A stretch of DNA of 64,000 bases from Pelodera strongyloides (Eukaryota > Nematoda > Chromadorea > Rhabditida > Rhabditidae): NCBI GenBank assembly GCA_036852015.1, contig JAANDG010000317.1, forward strand, positions 1 to 64,000, read 5' to 3'. Position numbers and translations under genes: made by a program. The notes under the pieces are model-generated. The model was not told the DNA's origin and made no database searches. It saw only the letters and a program-made list of their open reading frames with translations. Below are positions 38,701 through 49,090 of this stretch, in pieces. Each line of letters opens with the position of its first letter. Positions within the stretch are counted from its first letter, which is position 1.

Positions 38701-39702
38701 CGTTTCACAATCCTACAGCAGTCGAGTAACTGAGTAACTCCGCTTCTCTACAGTTTCACTGCCTGAGTTAGAGTTCAAATGAATTTGTTTTGGTAAGGTT
38801 ATGGGTAAATTATTCTTCTCATTTCTTTCCTAAATCACACTCCAAGTACAGTACCGAATTTGGAGTGTGACTGCTACCCTTCAAGTTATCAGTTTATTTC
38901 TGGTGTGGTGTGGGATTGCCATTGGCGTTTCATCTCAATTGCTTGCTTCGTTTAGGTATGGAGCTGATTCGGCTGCGGGCGCGGTCTTTCCTTCGTCAAG
39001 CGCGTTTGGCGCTTCAGGAGGTGAGATTTCGTGTTTGGTTTTTATATTAAGATTAAAATAGTGAGTATTTGAATACTCTGAACCTGATTCCGTTCCCGGT
39101 GCATCTTCTAATTACTGTCAGTGCTCTCCGGTTGGTCAATTAGCCGTTTTATATAGCACTTTTGCTTCAATGAATGTAATGAAGAATATGCGACTTAGTG
39201 ACTTTAGACTTTTGGATCTATTTCGTTTGTTTTCAGGAAGCGGTTCATCAGGCTTTCCCTCTGTGAATGATTACAGTAGTGGATATGGTTATGGGTAGGT
39301 TTTTTTTATTAATTTAGTTTACGACGCTTCTTCAGTGTTACCCTGTTTGTTCATATATGCACGATTTTTTTTATCCCGATACCCGATTTTTGTATTTATG
39401 TACCTCTCAAACTTTATTCTACGTACTTTCTACGCAAAGAACGTTTTTTTTTCGTGGAGTCAATTGCCCCCGTTTTCTCTCGGAAGCCTAGCAATTTGAA
39501 TTGAAATACGTTTGCGCTATACGGTCGTTAGGGGTGAGTTATGGGGGATGTTTGAGCTCAGCCAATTTAGTAATACATTGGTCTAGCTACCGATATACTG
39601 TCTCTTGATTAGAATATCAGTACTTTATTTTTAGTGTATTTTTTTTTTTATTTCAGCTCGAGTGGCGATAAGCATGGGCATAACAGTTACAACAGATACT
39701 AA
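29729..39702 (+). CDS. RRM-like and RG-rich nucleic-acid-binding protein
   Basis: Twenty-three phase-consistent exons give 761 aa: 29729-29770, 29978-30037, 30305-30385, 30705-30820, 31196-31292, 31557-31622, 32597-32822, 33793-33927, 34424-34583, 34880-34992, 35181-35272, 35369-35466, 35806-35918, 36091-36236, 36422-36594, 36738-36764, 36992-37114, 37507-37614, 37964-38059, 38185-38229, 38956-39020, 39237-39294, 39657-39702. The N-terminus is acidic and disordered. Three segments have the beta-alpha-beta look of divergent RRMs: about 100-185 (CVLVSNLP), 285-380 (RKVFLENV) and 390-475 (CALVTFPTVRECMTAHA). Between the first two lies an acidic/lysine-rich linker. A basic part with RKHPKFESRKRR (a likely nuclear signal) follows, then RG/Pro-rich sequence with RGSRGGYRG, a short coiled coil (about 630-660) and a Gly/Ser/Tyr-rich tail. 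This is the layout of hnRNP-type proteins. The exact orthologue is not recognised and function is inferred. Confidence 0.9.
30843..30925. repeat. half of a TTAA-type element
   Basis: TTAAAGGCTCAGGCCCACGT resembles the ends of families B and C, but no matching right arm is found. It is in the intron after exon 30705-30820. Confidence 0.5.
34015..34051 (+). repeat. GC hairpin followed by T-run
   Basis: ATACCCTCCGGCCCGGAGGGTAT is a perfect palindrome, followed 5 nt later by a run of T. It lies in the intron between exons 33793-33927 and 34424-34583. It looks like a bacterial terminator, but in this context it is just a stable intronic hairpin. Confidence 0.7.
34172..34370. mobile_element. TTAA palindromic element, right end truncated
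   Basis: It starts TTAAAGGGACATGCCCACGA. Inner arms such as TTCACAGTAGTATTTC and AGAACTCGCAGAGTTATTC pair with the right half, which stops near GAAATAGTGGA without the terminal CCCTTTAA. It ends about 50 nt before the acceptor of exon 34424. Confidence 0.78.
37747..37913. mobile_element. TTAA-flanked palindromic element, family A, well preserved
   Basis: It runs from TTAAAGCGAAATACCGGCCG to CCGGCCAGTATTTCGCTTTAA, and both TTAA flanks are intact. The orientation of the AT-rich middle (GCAAAGTTGCTGCTCGAATT) is opposite to that at 9955. It lies in the intron before exon 37964. Confidence 0.88.
38230..38242 (+). other. read-through end giving an alternative C-terminus
   Basis: Exon 38185-38229 ends at a weak donor (GG/GTCGGT). 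If it is not used, the frame continues for four more codons and ends at TAA 38240-38242, giving a tail ending LAGSVV. Normal splicing to 38956 keeps the frame and adds the Gly/Ser/Tyr-rich tail. Both products are plausible from sequence. Confidence 0.4.
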
Positions 39703-40103
39703 GGATGCAAGTGAGAGAAGCGGTTGTACATTTGATTCTGCTTTCTGTTACCTCCCTTTCAAAGGTTTTAACCCTAAGAGTTCCATTTTTTTCTGCATTT
39801 CCTATTAGTAATTTTTGTTCAGCATAGCACGTTTGGTATGAATTCGATTCAATATTCAATCCGTGGAGTGGAGATAATTTATGTTTTATTTCTTTAACGT
39901 AATCCTTGGAAATCCGGCTAGTAATAATAGGCTTCTTCAGGCCTTTTACTCCACAACGTTCACTATTTTCTTGTTCTTTGTTGTTCTTTTGGTCTCATCA
40001 TTGTAGAGTTTTGTCTCGTAGCTTCTAAGCAATATGTTATTTCTACTTGGTTTTTGTCGATAATTATTTTGTTGTTTATTTTTGAATGAAGCAGCCCTCG
40101 GCT

Positions 40104-40109
40104 AATAAA
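40104..40109 (+). terminator. poly(A) signal 1 of the RRM/RG gene
   Basis: AATAAA about 400 nt after the stop codon. Confidence 0.6.
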
Positions 40110-40195
40110 TGATTGATGGCAAGTTCTGTTTTGGAAGTGTAAACTGTAAAGTGGGATTGTTTGCTAGGGTAGTATAATCGCACACTTTTATAAGT

Positions 40196-40201
40196 AATAA
40201 A
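40196..40201 (+). terminator. poly(A) signal 2 of the RRM/RG gene
   Basis: A second AATAAA 92 nt further on, giving a choice of 3' ends. Confidence 0.55.
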
Positions 40202-40282
40202 TGAGCGAAATATTTCTCTACCCCTATCTTTATTGTTGATTGCCTACAAAAAGTTTATATATATTTGAATATTTATTATACT

Positions 40283-40318
40283 CATTAAAAAGAGCGCAAC
40301 GCCGTGAGAGACGATGAA
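40283..40318. repeat. dispersed repeat pair, copy 1
   Basis: AAAGAGCGCAACGCCGTGAG then AGACGATGAAA recurs at 49058-49090 with few changes. Both are in the same orientation, 8.8 kb apart. The family is unknown. Confidence 0.75.
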
Positions 40319-40924
40319 AAAGAAAAATCAAAGTAGATAATATTATAGGTACTAGGATATAATTTCCACCAACAGTATATAGATTGTAATTCCACAAGAG
40401 TTAACAAAGAAAACGATGTTGATAGCGAATCAAAGAATTTGGTCCCACACAAACAGCCAACCCGTATTTTGTAGTTTTAGTTTAGTTTAGCCACGTTACC
40501 TCAACAAAAGAACTACGTGTCCACGTTCTCAACAATCCTAAACGTGCCACACATAAATGTAAAAAACATGCAATAATAAACAAGTAGATACATCTCAGGG
40601 CCATCACAAATAAAATTGGGGCCTAGCATCGTCACTACCCTCCACCCGCAGGAGTCCGCATGCGCTGCGTAGCTAAACCATTTATAAATGTGTATAGGAA
40701 AAAAGGGTTAACTGCTTATGTAGAACCTCCTTCTTATTATTCTTCACGAGAGTAATGTATAAACCTGTATAATTGCCTGAGCATACATGCACATGGTGCT
40801 GCATTAGTGATTTGATGTGTTTGAAAAGGCAAGTGAATAGAAATAGAAAGGAAAGAATTATGATTTATCCTCGTTGTTGCCGATAGTCGTTCCAGCATGC
40901 TGTAAATTCCACTAGTTGATAGTC

Positions 40925-41995
40925 AGCGTATTCTAAATGAATCAGCGGTTAACAGAGATAATATTTTCCATTTTTTCAACTCCGAGACATTCAAGGATAT
41001 CTATTGCTTTCAGCTTTTTCTTAAAGACATGAGAATTTTGCGACACTAGCGCGTCTAGCGGAAAATTTGCGTTTGAAAGCCACCTCGCCGTTCTTATAAA
41101 GAAAGAGTGAAATTTGACATTTTTGCGACTGAATTCAATACTCAGATTAAAGTAGCTTGATCTGCTCATTGGCCTCCACGCATAGTATTTACTACTATCT
41201 ATATCCACCTCACGCTTTATGATTTTGAAAGATGTAATGAGGTCTTTTTGAATGCGCCGTTCTTGTAAAGTTTTTAGACCCAATATTTTGAGCCGTTCAG
41301 AGTATTTCGGAATAATAATACCTGGTTTTGCACATTTTTTGAAAATGATCCACGTAATGGTCGCTTGTACATCTTCCAGTTGCTTTATATGGATCGATAA
41401 GTATGGATTCCAAACACATGAGGCAAATTCGAGTATAGGTAGAACCCATACAGTTGTAAGCCTTTATGAGAAGACGGGGGTCTCTTAGTTGCAGTGGTAC
41501 TATTTATACCATAGAAGCATCGGAGGGCCTTAGATGTGGTAATGGAAATATGTTCAGAAAAGGACAAGGACTCGTCAAATATTACACCTAAATCACGCGC
41601 CGAATTTTTAGATTTCACAAGCTGGCCTTGTATGCTATAAAAATTGTGAGGGTTGTTTCGACCAATATGTAAAGAAGCACATTTAAGAGGTGCAATTTTC
41701 AATTGCCATTTAACGCAGTATTCTTCTAATTTACGCAGGCACAAATCTAGTTCATCAACCAACGATGAAGAGGTATTAGAATATCGTAGAAAAAGTTTTA
41801 CGTCATCAGCAAAAATAAAAACCTTGACGTTAGGACAACAAGCTAAAAATTTGGGTGAGTCAGAAAGATACAGAATAAATAGAGTTGGGCTTAGGACTCC
41901 TCCCTGAGGAACACCAGAAGGTGCGGGATATTCATGTTGTCATGAGAAGAGTTTGTCACGGGTTTGTTTTTATGTGCACAACGAAATCCCTTCAT
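40925..41995 (-). pseudogene. decayed non-LTR retrotransposon (CR1/Jockey-like) reverse transcriptase
   Basis: Read on the minus strand, this is the C-terminal half of a LINE reverse transcriptase. In order it shows SGVPQGGVLSPTLFILYL, the catalytic FADD box (about 41790-41825), WQLKIAPLKC, DLGVIFDESLSFSEHI and then the thumb part with ERLKILGLKTLQERRIQKD. Frame changes near 41385-41510 and stops upstream of 41930 break it into at least three pieces. The 5' part, endonuclease and ORF1 are absent. The element is inactive. Plausible family: CR1-like, as in nematode Sam/Frodo elements; this is inferred from motif style only. Confidence 0.85.
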
Positions 41996-42035
41996 AAAGA
42001 AAATTCTTCGATCGAAAGAAAATACAAAATCTTTG

Positions 42036-42116
42036 TCGCTGGCGAGATTCGAACCCACAGCAGCACACAACATCTCGATTCACAGTCCGACGCTCTACCG
42101 GTTGAGCTATGCTAGC
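42036..42116 (-). other. tRNA-like sequence or tRNA pseudogene, GTG in loop
   Basis: On the minus strand a D-arm (GCTC/GAGC), box A (TAGCTCAACCGG) and box B (GGTTCGAATCT) are intact. The T-stem (GTGGG/CTCGC) also folds. The anticodon-like loop contains GTG, but its stem is damaged, the variable region is long (about 15-20 nt) and the acceptor strands do not pair. It is best read as a tRNA pseudogene or the head of a SINE. It lies directly upstream of the LINE fragment on the same strand. Confidence 0.6.
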
Positions 42117-42272
42117 TTTTATAGGGGTAGCAATATGCTCTACATAAGCACCGTCAGTGGCAAATTTGCATGACACCATAACCATTAGTCGACTGACTAT
42201 CTAGACTCATATTCTACGTTTCCCCAATCATAAATGACTTTGTAGACGTGTGTATGTTTTAAATAGGGTAAC

Positions 42273-42324
42273 AATCGGCCGAAGGCCGATTCTTCCAGTC
42301 GGAGAAGAGCCCGTAGGGCTCTTC
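42273..42324. repeat. two adjacent GC hairpins
   Basis: AATCGGCCGAAGGCCGATT (42273-42291) and GAAGAGCCCGTAGGGCTCTTC (42304-42324) are perfect palindromes with 3-nt loops, set 12 nt apart. They belong to a set of similar hairpins at 44926, 46623 and 48272. Confidence 0.85.
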
Positions 42325-42418
42325 GAACGGCTGGTGTTATATATTCTCAATATTCTGGACAGCAGATTGCGTTTACAATTGCAGTCTTTCCTATCATGAA
42401 GTTATATTTTCATTTCAG

Positions 42419-45400
42419 ATTGATTTGGAACTAAATGTGCAGATACTTATGAGGCTGGAATTGCGACCCTTAACCTCTAAGGTAATTGCGCTCTCTATAT
42501 ACATATGTGAATTTGTGAATGAAAACCGCTTTGATTATCAGTGCGAATTGTATATTTGTGTCATGTATCAGAATCAGCGCCACATTACCGTTGATTGATT
42601 CTACTCGTTATATTTTATCCTTTTAGATTTTTGATGTCTCGTCTGTAAACGATTCTTTATTTGCCGTGGTTGGACCGCGGCGGATAGTCTGGATAGTTTT
42701 ATCTGCATTGTTTGTGTCCTTTGCAATTGCTGACGATCAGCTGATTTGTTGCGAAGTGCATGTGTACCCAAATATGAGAACGCACCCGCGTTGTGCCGTG
42801 AAAATATGTTGAACTATATTGCCTCCGCTCATGTCACGAGGTATTTGAAATGTGCATTGGGTTTATATTTGTTGACTGTTAGGTTTATGGGTATTAAGAG
42901 GTAAATGGGCGCACGGAAGTTTTTGCTGAGAGTGCACTTTGCTAGAATTTACCGTGGAAAATGAAAGAGCACCGGACACAACGCAGAAAGTTGCTGGAAT
43001 CGCAATTATCTAATGTCGCACTGACTTGAACAACTAATTTGTGTGTTTCCAGTACACTGAAGAAACTCGGGCGGTGCGCGCGGCGAAGCATTGGCGCGAA
43101 AGCTAGGCGACTGTACGAAATGCGAGAATGGATGCAGAACAAAAGGGTGCGCGGCGGATTCGCCAGGCTTACGCGAAAGAGTCAGTGCACTGCACTCGGT
43201 CCTCGTGGTCAGAATTTCGCGTACACTGGGGAAACTTGGCGACATCGCCGCGCCAAAAATGAGGGTCCGCCACAGCGGGGCGGCGCACTGCGCCTAGAGC
43301 GCGCGGCAGGCGCGCCACAGGTCCGCGAAAGAATATTTAACGCAGTTGGGCGAATCTGCGGCGAACTTTTCGTAGGTTCCGCGGCAAGTCCGCCGTAGGT
43401 GCGCCATTTACCATTCGCGCACCCGCCGCGCACCTTAGGCGGAGTGCGCCGCCCCGCTGTGGCGGACCCTCATTTTTGGCGTGGCGATGTCGCCAAGTTT
43501 CACGCTGTAGCCTCTTGCATGACATCCGAACGTCATTCACATCTTTTCAAATTATGTGTTGTATGTGGGAATGCGGTTGCATTATTCGAATGTTGGTGCA
43601 GTGTGTTCGTGTGCTCGACTACGGCTCTGGCAATACATCCTTCACAAATTTGTACGTCCAAGGCATTGCTTTCTGCCTTTTCGACTATTCCGACATAGAA
43701 GAATCATAAATAAACAGTGAATTGAGGCAAACATAAACGTAACCTATGCCTCTCTTTGTGGGATATACTGTAATACTGTGCTGACATTTTGCCCGTTTCA
43801 CTACCTCCAACACTATGAATTTAGGCTTGAGCCCGGCAAACAATGTAATGCATAAGAAGACAAAAAAAAATTAGGCTAGCTAGATTGAAGGAAAGCAAAT
43901 CCTTGCGTTTGTAATCTGACACTTTTGCACTGAGTGATCGTTCACCAATGAAATGGAGGACAATTGCGGCACGTGCTCGGAGGTTTCGTTTACAAGGACT
44001 AAGCAACAAGATTTCAGAGATACAATACAGTTCAAATTGCAATATGTTGACACAACAGCGTTCCTGTATTCCTGTGTCTGAGCACATTAAATAATCTCAT
44101 CTCATGGTACGCAATTGCACGCCAGAACCCAACGGAGTGCCACTTTTTTCCACGCCGCACGCAGGCCGTAACGTTGCCGCTTGCAGCACTCCAATTTTCA
44201 CGTTTTACTGTACACCGCTAGTCCCTTGCCCTTGCCTTACCATCCCACACACGTGTGGGATGCCCTTGCCTTACCATCGAAATTTGCGTTGCTTTTTGAT
44301 ATGATTTTTAATTTTGAGAACTGTTCAAAAGAATTGGTATTTAGCGCGCATTAAAAATTAGCGAGGAAGCCGCGCACATGCACTAAGATTTCGCAATGAT
44401 TGGCTGGTTCGGCAGAGCTACTGTGTGAAGTACTGGTGAAACTCCGCGACATCGCCGCGCACAAATGAGGGTCCACCACAGAGGCGCGGCGCACCCTCTA
44501 TGGTGCGGGGTGCTCCACGGTGTCATCGTCCAGTTGGCGCACCTCTTAGGGGAGGAGCGCGGCAGATGCACCACGGATCCCCCTTTTGTACCCGGCGATG
44601 ACGCGGAGTTTCACGTTGAAGGTTCTTACAGGTGGTTGGTACATATTTCAATTTCGGCATACAACGCAAAGCTTTAGGGAAAGTGCGTAAAAAAGACCAG
44701 TCCGGAACGACGGGCCCAGTTTCGCGAGCAGGGTGCGCGAAAATGCAGAATTCTACGTGGCTCACATGTGGCGCATTTCCGGCGCACCTACATCGCCCCT
44801 CTGTACGCCAACTATGCGCCATGTTTTCGCCACATACCCCTCACCGTATTATGGTGCGCGACGCACACGTTGCGTTCATAAGTGACAGACAATACTGCAC
44901 TGACATACCACGTTTTATTTGGGGTTAGGCGCGATAGCGCCTAGCCCTTTTTGGTTTTTATATCTGTATTTGATCCAAAATTTGTTGTGCTAGTTTTAGA
45001 GATTCCCAAACTCCGAGATTTGTCGGTTGGCGTTCGCGACCGCTTTGCAGATATTTGTGCTATCATAAATCTAGCTTGCGTCGCCTAATGGATTGTTTTT
45101 CTTTTGCCGAGACATTTTTTTTTGTTTTCCTGAAAGAAAAATTGAAGGAAGAAGCGATGGCCCCGGAGGCAGAGCCTCGAACGGAACGCCTGGCCTTTCG
45201 CATGCACTATGGCTCCTTTTAGGGGAATATCCCTCCATCTCTCTCTCACTGCCCTCGCCCTCTCTCCCTCACTCCCTCTCTCTCCAGGATGAGAACCCTG
45301 TGCACATCAAATTGGAATTCCAGCTATTCACGTGATTGGCAAGGACCGGGTGCCAAGCTACGCCCCCCATTCCTGATTGGCTGTCGGCCGATTCATGTGA

Positions 45401-45847
45401 GTCTAGTCAGCAGACTTGGTCCCGTGCCAGCTCTCTTGGCCGAGTGCCAGTTCCCTTTTTAAAGGGAACGTCTCTCTCTCCTCACTCTCCCCTTTCGTCG
45501 CTTTCTCTCGCGCCGACTTTCCGTCTAACAGTACCGCTTGGCGGGTAATTTGAAATTCTCCCTTTTTTCTTGATTAACTATTCAAGCGTCTGTGGATTCT
45601 GCTCCGTTACGGAAATAATTTTATTCCACGTAGACCTCATCAGTTTAATGACAAATGACGCGACGGCAATTAAAAATCCCCTTTTCTGGCGTTCTCATGG
45701 GAACATTTTTCTGATTTCGCGCATTTCGAGTAGCAATAAGGTAATAGGCTAATTAGGGCTTTCAGGGAATTGAATATCATGGACGGGCTGAACATAGTTA
45801 CCAAAAAAGAACGCCTCTGGCAGTTGATGTGCTGGGCTGACAGCTGA
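42419..45847 (+). CDS. candidate small gene, about 52 aa or the 3' end of a larger one
   Basis: Three segments join in phase with good borders: 42419-42481 (TTTCAG before, GTAATT after), 45288-45331 (TCTCCAG, GTGATT) and 45766-45847 ending in TGA. The joined frame has a Met in the first segment (MRLELRPLTSK), then DENPVHIKLEFQLF and TKKERLWQLMCWADS. If that Met is the start, the product is 52 aa. No family is recognised. The first intron is 2.8 kb and holds GC-rich inverted repeats. The evidence is phase agreement, borders and residue make-up only. Confidence 0.3.
43064..43520. repeat. GC-rich inverted-repeat element
   Basis: Arms 43229-43292 and 43441-43503 mirror each other, with GAAACTTGGCGACATCGCCG at the left and CGATGTCGCCAAGTTTC at the right. 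The interior is related to the island at 18740-18990. Several overlapping open frames result from the GC content and palindromic structure, and none has support as a gene. Confidence 0.75.
44430..44620. repeat. GC-rich inverted-repeat element, related to 43064-43520
   Basis: TGGTGAAACTCCGCGACATC at the left faces GATGACGCGGAGTTTCACG at the right. GAGGGTCCACCACAGAGGCG is close to GAGGGTCCGCCACAGCGGGG of the neighbour. Another GC-rich block follows at 44690-44880. Confidence 0.7.
44926..44943. repeat. GC hairpin with GATA loop
   Basis: TAGGCGCGATAGCGCCTA pairs perfectly around GATA and is followed by GCCCTTTTT. It is nearly the same as the hairpin at 46623-46642. Confidence 0.85.
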
Positions 45848-46622
45848 TTACTGAAATAATTAAATAAAAATATAAATATGTGGAATTACAATTGTGTAGT
45901 ATGTTTTCTTGAACGCACGACATGTTTTATGTGAGTTCCGTGACAACTAAATCCTCTGCTTGCAGAGCAGAGTAGTGTTGATGTATATTTCGATGTTTGC
46001 GCCCCGTGCAATAGTACACCAACCACGTAGCAGATCTATGTTGTTTGTTTTCGTTCACTACGTGTACTTTCGTATTTACTGCCAGGAATAGTTAGCATTG
46101 TTTGCTTAATCTTTGGACTGTCTGAACTGAAGGACATACAGATCTTGCAACATTACAAACAAACAAACACGACTTACACCTGTGCGAGAGTCTTTACATG
46201 TGAATCCAGAGACAGTACACATATCTTTACAAATTAGCATGCGATACCTTCTTTGTACCACTTTTGACTGAAGGACATCTACAAAATAATATATTGCATG
46301 CGATCAGTAATGGAATGCCGATAAAGGTTCCGAATAGTTTACAAGCCTAACTTCGCTTAGGTTCCGGTATGTAGGCCCAGTGCGCGGCGCAAAAATGGCT
46401 TCCTCTGTTTACAACAGAAATGCAGTTCATAAACGTAATTTAAAAATAGAATAGAAACTTAAGATGGTCCGTTGTGTTGCAATTTTTATATAAAGTGGAG
46501 CATTATACGTTCAACGGTGGATTATCATGAAAATAAATTAGAACGTTGCCCTTAGATACAGCTCAGAAAACAGGTGACCTATTTCAATGCAAAGTATTTA
46601 GAAGCTAATAATGTATTCCTTT

Positions 46623-46642
46623 GTTAGCGCGATAGCGCTAAC
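46623..46642. repeat. GC hairpin with GATA loop, second copy
   Basis: GTTAGCGCGATAGCGCTAAC is a perfect palindrome around GATA. GAGAGCCCTTTTTT follows about 25 nt later, recalling the GCCCTTTTT after the 44926 hairpin. Confidence 0.85.
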
Positions 46643-48271
46643 ATAGTTTGGGTTTGATCCGAGAGCCCTTTTTTACTATTGAATTACAGGATTGCGTGCG
46701 CATACGACATACGGGGTTCGGAGCCACGTGCCGCTGATGTATAATTTTATTTGCCTCTCATGAAGCAGTAATATTTTCTGTAATATGGCATCACTGTATT
46801 TTTGAAGTTCGCCGGGATCTGTTGCGCACTATTTGATAAACTTTTTTTTAATTGAGGACGTTCCGAATTCTGAATCATTTTCTCACGCCATTATGAATGT
46901 TGACTTATATTACTTTATTATTATTGCTTTTTAGTATTAAACTAGCACGACTAGAGCTCGTCTTATTGTTATTAGGGAGATAGTGATACTGAGATTTTGT
47001 CTCGTGTAATAAGCTTCATGCGAACCATAAAACATATCTCACTAGTTAACGCAACGTGAAACTTTCGACGATGGGTGCCCACAAAAAAGGTACTCCTCTC
47101 AGAGGCGCGAGTCTGCTCACTAAGAACGGTCGCAACAAGTGTGCCCGGAATGCCGAATGCGCTAACATTTAGAACAACAATTTAGTTTGCGCCCAATGGC
47201 GCACTCCTGGCGCTATTGTGGTCCATATGGAATCAGCGTTAGATTACCCATACCATTGATTATATCAAGCATCACTGTCCGAATATACGGAACATTCCTC
47301 CGTTAGTAAACAATAAATGCCTTGCGGATTGAATCTAAGCACGTATTTTTGTAGTATTATCTCAATACTGTCACGAGACGCGGTCAGATGTGGCTTTCGT
47401 CCAGACACGGCCTTTTTGTCTTCTGTGTTTTTCCGAAAAGGGTACAAATATAGAACATCAGCAGTTGCCGTAATTCTATTGTTAATCCTGGGATATTACT
47501 TGCACTATTGCTATTAGTAGAGTAGATCACATGTTTTGGCAACCAAGTAGACGGATTAGGTATTCACGTGAGGAGTTTTTACTTTTATTGCAAGATTAAT
47601 CAACCGCTTCCAATTTTTATATTTATTCAGTAATCATAACACATAAAAAACGCCGGAAAAACTGTGTCAGGATTAGATGATACATAGAGGCACTATATTC
47701 AGCAGCGAATATCCCATAAGACATGTTGCAATGGTATTTCTCTACAAAAACGTACAGCAATGTGGGGCAAGTTTAAAAATGGAAACAATTTGGGTAAAAT
47801 GGACTAAACGGCAATATAACTTAGATTCACGTCATATTTTTCTGCTGTATTTGATCGTCTCTTATTTTGGAAGAGCTTTTCTCTTTTCCTTGGTCAGCCA
47901 CGGCCTGGCAGACGGAATTCAATATGACGTCACGGGGGATGAAATAACGCGACGTCAGAATAAAATGACGAAGCGTTGATTGTGCAGCTGCTTGCATAGA
48001 TTAACTATTTATTAACTTTGAGCGTTCATTATTGGGAATTATGGAGATTCCAAATGTTTACACGTGTTCGTAATAAATGTTAATGGTAGGACATTTTTTG
48101 GCTCCTCCACGTTTGAGCTGATTCTTCAGTATATAACTCTTATAGGTTAGAGCGAATATATTCAATTAACTTATTCCAAACATCATAGTCATTTATATAC
48201 GAATGCTCTTATATTGCAAATATATTTCCTGTTTTTCATTAAATTTGCCTAAACACCTACTCACTGTCATT

Positions 48272-48307
48272 GGGGCCTGGGCCCTATTAGTTGGGGCGTT
48301 CGCCCTT
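48272..48307. repeat. pair of small GC hairpins
   Basis: GGGCCTGGGCCC and GGGGCGTTCGCCC lie 10 nt apart, again followed by a pyrimidine run (TTTTCTTTT). Confidence 0.7.
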
Positions 48308-48708
48308 TTCTTTTAACAAACATCATACAAAGTGAGCCAAAGTGCACTAACCTTTCCATGACGTGTCATAATTACTCTAGGAAGGGGTTTGTTCTTTTTG
48401 GAAGCAGCATGACTATTTGCAAATGCTAAATATATTTGCGTTCTTGAAAAACTCTCTTATAGTGTAGATTATTTCCCTGGAAACTACGCAAATGGCACTA
48501 CTAAGACACGCTTAGCATTTATATTGTACGGTAATCGTGTCAGATATGTGAGGTTTTAGAAGTTTTCCTGGGATAAACAAGACCAAAGTTTCAACAAGCG
48601 AGTAGATATATAAACAACGACGGAGTCTAACTACGTACATTTTCATCACTTTCTACAGTAATATCGTACTGATATTGGACTTAGAAAATTGAAGCGTGCA
48701 ACGCGGAG

Positions 48709-48828
48709 TCTTCGCTCACTTTCGACTGCGCCGCGGAGTCCTCGCTCACCTTCAACAGCTCCGCAGAGTCATCGCTCACTTTCGAATGCGCCGCGTAGTC
48801 GGCGCTCAATTTCGAAAGAGCCGCAGAA
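48709..48828 (-). repeat. 30-bp tandem repeat, four units, in frame
   Basis: Units at 48709-48738, 48739-48768, 48769-48798 and 48799-48828. On the minus strand they stay open and encode variants of KVSEDSAAQS within an 83-residue frame (48681-48932) that begins with a Met. Changes between units are mostly single bases and keep the frame open. This could be a small low-complexity gene or exon, or simply a satellite seed. No splice or promoter evidence. Confidence 0.65.
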
Positions 48829-49057
48829 TCCTCTCGCAATAATTTTCTGACGCAGCACATGGCCATCTTTTCTCTTTGATTACCTTTAAGTGCGCACAGA
48901 TTTCTACATCTTCTTTGTATATATTTCGTCACATTTCCTAAGTGTTGACATCATTGCGTGTTTTCCCACTGACTCACTATGTAGAGTAAACAGTTTATCA
49001 TTGTGTGATTGCAAAGATTAGGACACTTTGATGTTTTAAATGTTTATTAGACGCTTA

Positions 49058-49090
49058 GAAAGAGCGCAACCCCATAAGAGACGATGAAAC
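49058..49090. repeat. dispersed repeat pair, copy 2
   Basis: AAAGAGCGCAACCCCATAAG then AGACGATGAAA matches the copy at 40283-40318. Confidence 0.75.

Noticed and set aside
43039..43398. 119-codon Arg-rich frame
   Set aside because: It sits on the GC-rich inverted-repeat element; several overlapping frames on both strands are open for the same reason.
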